Assembly: GCA_029934215.1 (NCBI GenBank)
Contig: JAOZMR010000121.1
Coordinates: forward strand, 1-8,051
Direction: 5' to 3'
DNA from: Pontiellaceae bacterium
Lineage (GTDB): Bacteria > Verrucomicrobiota > Kiritimatiellia > Kiritimatiellales > Tichowtungiaceae
Length of the DNA: 8,051 nt
Of this stretch, positions 6,489-8,051 are shown piece by piece. Position 1 is the stretch's first letter. Each line of letters begins with the position of its first letter. Both the position numbers and the translations under genes were made by a program. The notes under the pieces are model-generated. The model worked only from the letters and a program-made list of their open reading frames with translations, was not told the origin of the DNA and made no database searches.

Positions 6489-7850
6489 ATGGAAGCAGGA
6501 AAAATAAAATGTCCAGAGTGCGGAAAAATGTTCTCGCTCGACGATGCTGGGTACGCGAATATTTTGAAGCAGGTTCGCGATAGCGATTTCGATCAACAGT
6601 TGCAACAGCGACTTGAATTGGCAGAGGCAGATAAACGAAACGCGGTCGCGCTTGCGAAAGAAAAGGCGGGGGCGAAGTCGCAAAAGGCTGGAGCCGTCAA
6701 GGACGCGAAGATTCTAGAATTAAAGGCGAAGTTGGATGCTAGCGAAGTCGCTCAAGATCTTGCCGTGACTCGGGCTCTAGGCACTGTTGAGAAGGAGCGG
6801 GATGAACTGAGCAATATGCTCAAGCTATCAGAAACCAAGCTGTCACAAGAGCTTCAAGAAGCCGCTGCAAAAAAGAATACAGAGATACAAAAGCTGAAAG
6901 CGAAGCTGGACGCGAACGACGTTGCGCAGAAGCTAGCGATCACTGAGGCGGTCAACGGAATCGAGAAAGAACGAGATGAACTGAAAAACGGGCTTCAGCA
7001 GGCGGAGCTGGAAAAACAACTCGCCGTGACCTCACTCAAAGACAAATATGAAACGCAAATCAAGGATCGCGACGATGCGATTGAGCGTCTGCGGGATATG
7101 AAGGCTCGCCTATCGACGAAGATGGTTGGTGAAACACTCGAACTGCATTGTGAGACCGAGTTCAACCGGATTCGAGCGACAGCGTTTCCTGAAGCGTATT
7201 TTGAGAAAGATAACGACGCGAGCACAGGCAGTAAGGGCGACTACATTTTTAGAGATTCGGATGCGGCGAACACAGAGATCGTTTCGATAATGTTTGAGAT
7301 GAAAAACGAAAACGACACCACGGCTACGAAGAAAAGGAACGAGGACTTTCTAAAAGAACTCGACAAAGATCGCTCGGAAAAGGGATGCGAATACGCGGTA
7401 CTGGTCTCCATGCTCGAGCCAGACAGCGAGCTGTACAATACAGGGATCGTCGATGTATTTCATCGGTATCCAAAAATGTACGTGATACGTCCACAGTTTT
7501 TCATTCCAATGATTACGCTATTGCGGAACGCTGCGATGAATTCTCTTGAATACAAGACAGAACTTGCGCTCGTTAAGGAGCAGAATGTCGATGTCACAAG
7601 CTTCGAAAACGACCTCGACAATTTCAAAACCGCATTCGGGAAGAACTACAACCTTGCATCCAAGAAATTTCAAACCGCAATTGATGAGATTGAAAAATCG
7701 ATCAATCACCTACAGAAAACGAAAGACGCGTTGCTTGGCACAGATCGAAACCTTCGTCTTGCAAACGACAAAGCGCAGGATGTTACGGTAAAAAAATTGA
7801 CTCGGCGAAACCCAACGATGGCTGCTAAATTCGAGGAGTTAAAAGGGTAA
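6489..7850 (+). CDS. DUF2130 protein: CxxC, coiled coil and PD-(D/E)XK-like nuclease core
   Basis: This 453-aa protein matches the DUF2130 family, whose function is not established to my knowledge. An N-terminal half zinc ribbon, CPECGKMFSLDDAGY, begins at C8; only the pair C8/C11 is seen. Residues about 25-210 are a charged coiled coil with a 38-residue internal duplication (78-115 and 136-173). The conserved C-terminal domain starts at GETLELHCE (214-222), followed by GDYIF (D251) and FEMKNE (E270, K272). The E...D...ExK layout resembles a PD-(D/E)XK nuclease active site. Further family blocks are AVLVSMLEPDSELYN, the segment around YVIRPQFF, and LTRRNPTMA at the C-terminus. There is no signal peptide or membrane segment, so it is likely cytoplasmic. 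It follows ybeY by 8 nt and is probably co-transcribed. Nuclease activity is an inference from motif and family; substrate unknown. Confidence 0.88.
   Translation: MEAGKIKCPECGKMFSLDDAGYANILKQVRDSDFDQQLQQRLELAEADKRNAVALAKEKAGAKSQKAGAVKDAKILELKAKLDASEVAQDLAVTRALGTVEKERDELSNMLKLSETKLSQELQEAAAKKNTEIQKLKAKLDANDVAQKLAITEAVNGIEKERDELKNGLQQAELEKQLAVTSLKDKYETQIKDRDDAIERLRDMKARLSTKMVGETLELHCETEFNRIRATAFPEAYFEKDNDASTGSKGDYIFRDSDAANTEIVSIMFEMKNENDTTATKKRNEDFLKELDKDRSEKGCEYAVLVSMLEPDSELYNTGIVDVFHRYPKMYVIRPQFFIPMITLLRNAAMNSLEYKTELALVKEQNVDVTSFENDLDNFKTAFGKNYNLASKKFQTAIDEIEKSINHLQKTKDALLGTDRNLRLANDKAQDVTVKKLTRRNPTMAAKFEELKG
6720..7007 (+). repeat. Internal 38-aa tandem duplication in the DUF2130 coiled coil
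   Basis: Residues 78-115 (bases 6720-6833) and 136-173 (bases 6894-7007) align without gaps at 24 of 38 identical positions, sharing LKAKLDA, VAQ and EKERDEL. The units are 58 residues apart. A weaker third copy may begin at QLAVT (177-181) and include IKDRDDAIERL. The DNA copies have diverged at many third codon positions, so the duplication is old and maintained at the protein level. Confidence 0.8.
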
Positions 7851-7880
7851 AAGATGTTTTTAAACTAGTCAGCCCTCATA

Positions 7881-7904
7881 CAAAACACCGATTTTCGGGT
7901 TTTG
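7881..7904 (+). terminator. Hairpin after the DUF2130 gene, weak terminator candidate
   Basis: CAAAAC (7881-7886) pairs with GTTTTG (7899-7904), and CCG (7888-7890) pairs with CGG (7896-7898), with a bulged A at 7887 and a 5-nt loop. The 9-bp stem begins 30 nt after the stop codon. No free T run follows; the T's are in the stem, so this is an imperfect terminator that could work on either strand. I see nothing else I can name in 7905-8000. Confidence 0.35.
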
Positions 7905-8000
7905 CCTCGCAAGTTGAATGTTACCACTTTTACACCGAATTATGCACGCAACGAACGAATGTCTGGAAAAAGCTACAAGAGGTTTAATCGCGAAAAAACA

Positions 8001-8051
8001 GTAGAGTAGAGGAACCCGCCGAAGCGGGTTCCCCCCTCATCAAACCGGACG
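8001..8051 (-). mobile_element. Group II intron, 3' end: domain VI and part of domain V (cut by window edge)
   Basis: Read on the - strand, 8051-8042 gives CGUCCGGUUU, the 3' strand of a group II intron domain V. The linker GAU leads into domain VI (8038-8004). Its upper helix is a perfect 9-bp stem, GGAACCCGC (8032-8024) with GCGGGUUCC (8019-8011), closed by a UUCG tetraloop. The helix continues with G8033-U8010, G8034-C8009 and G8035-U8008, then an unpaired A at 8007, then G8036-C8006, A8037-U8005 and G8038-C8004. The bulged A is the seventh base from the 3' end, the usual branch-point place, and the intron ends in UAC at 8003-8001. Group II introns are self-splicing retroelements usually encoding a reverse transcriptase/maturase; that part would lie to the right, outside the window. 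A plain terminator hairpin is the alternative, but no T run follows the stem directly on either strand. Confidence 0.83.

Noticed and set aside
7942..8004. 20-codon ORF (MHATNECLEK...) ending at a TAG within the intron border
   Set aside because: There is no ribosome-binding site and no similarity; its stop inside the intron end is probably chance.
8011..8032. 9-bp GC-rich hairpin as an ordinary rho-independent terminator
   Set aside because: No T run follows on the + strand, and on the - strand the T run is about 12 nt away beyond the intron boundary. The continued pairing with a bulged A and the domain V sequence fit a group II intron better.

Overview
This window looks like chromosomal housekeeping DNA from a bacterium, probably of the PVC/FCB side of the tree (Kiritimatiellota, Verrucomicrobiota or Lentisphaerota-like). 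That placement rests on gene content, on a YbeY with Asp as third metal ligand, and on a 7TM-HD phosphodiesterase directly overlapping ybeY. It is an inference; no rRNA or other marker is present to prove it.

Layout, all genes on the + strand. Positions 1-57 hold the probable last 18 codons of an unidentified gene. A good sigma70-type promoter candidate (131-159) and a roughly 100-nt leader precede nusA (263-1531), which overlaps infB (1528-3606) by ATGA. These form a transcription-antitermination/translation-initiation pair. The usual followers rbfA and truB are absent. A 164-bp gap (3607-3770) has two related 16-nt inverted repeats; the second is followed by a T-rich run and may be a terminator. 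A second block follows: a 7TM-HD (PgpH-like) cyclic-di-AMP phosphodiesterase (3771-6095), then ybeY (6025-6480), whose start lies 71 nt inside the preceding gene, then 8 nt later a DUF2130 protein (6489-7850) with a CxxC pair, a long coiled coil containing an internal duplication, and a PD-(D/E)XK-like nuclease core. A weak hairpin follows at 7881-7904.

The right edge (8001-8051) is the 3' end of a group II intron on the - strand. The whole domain VI can be folded by eye, with a bulged branch-point A seven nucleotides from a UAC 3' end, and part of domain V precedes it. The body of the intron lies outside the window. The six-U run just after its 3' boundary suggests insertion into a terminator, as group IIC introns do.

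The core genes work in transcription (NusA), initiation (IF-2), second-messenger turnover (PgpH) and rRNA maturation (YbeY). The points most worth a second look are the intron boundary, the His-to-Gln change in a metal-binding His-His pair of the PgpH-like protein, the DUF2130 putative nuclease coupled to ybeY, and the twin inverted repeats in the infB-pgpH gap. I saw no CRISPR array, tRNA, rRNA, insertion sequence or clear defence island. I do not see a demonstrably new multi-gene system.
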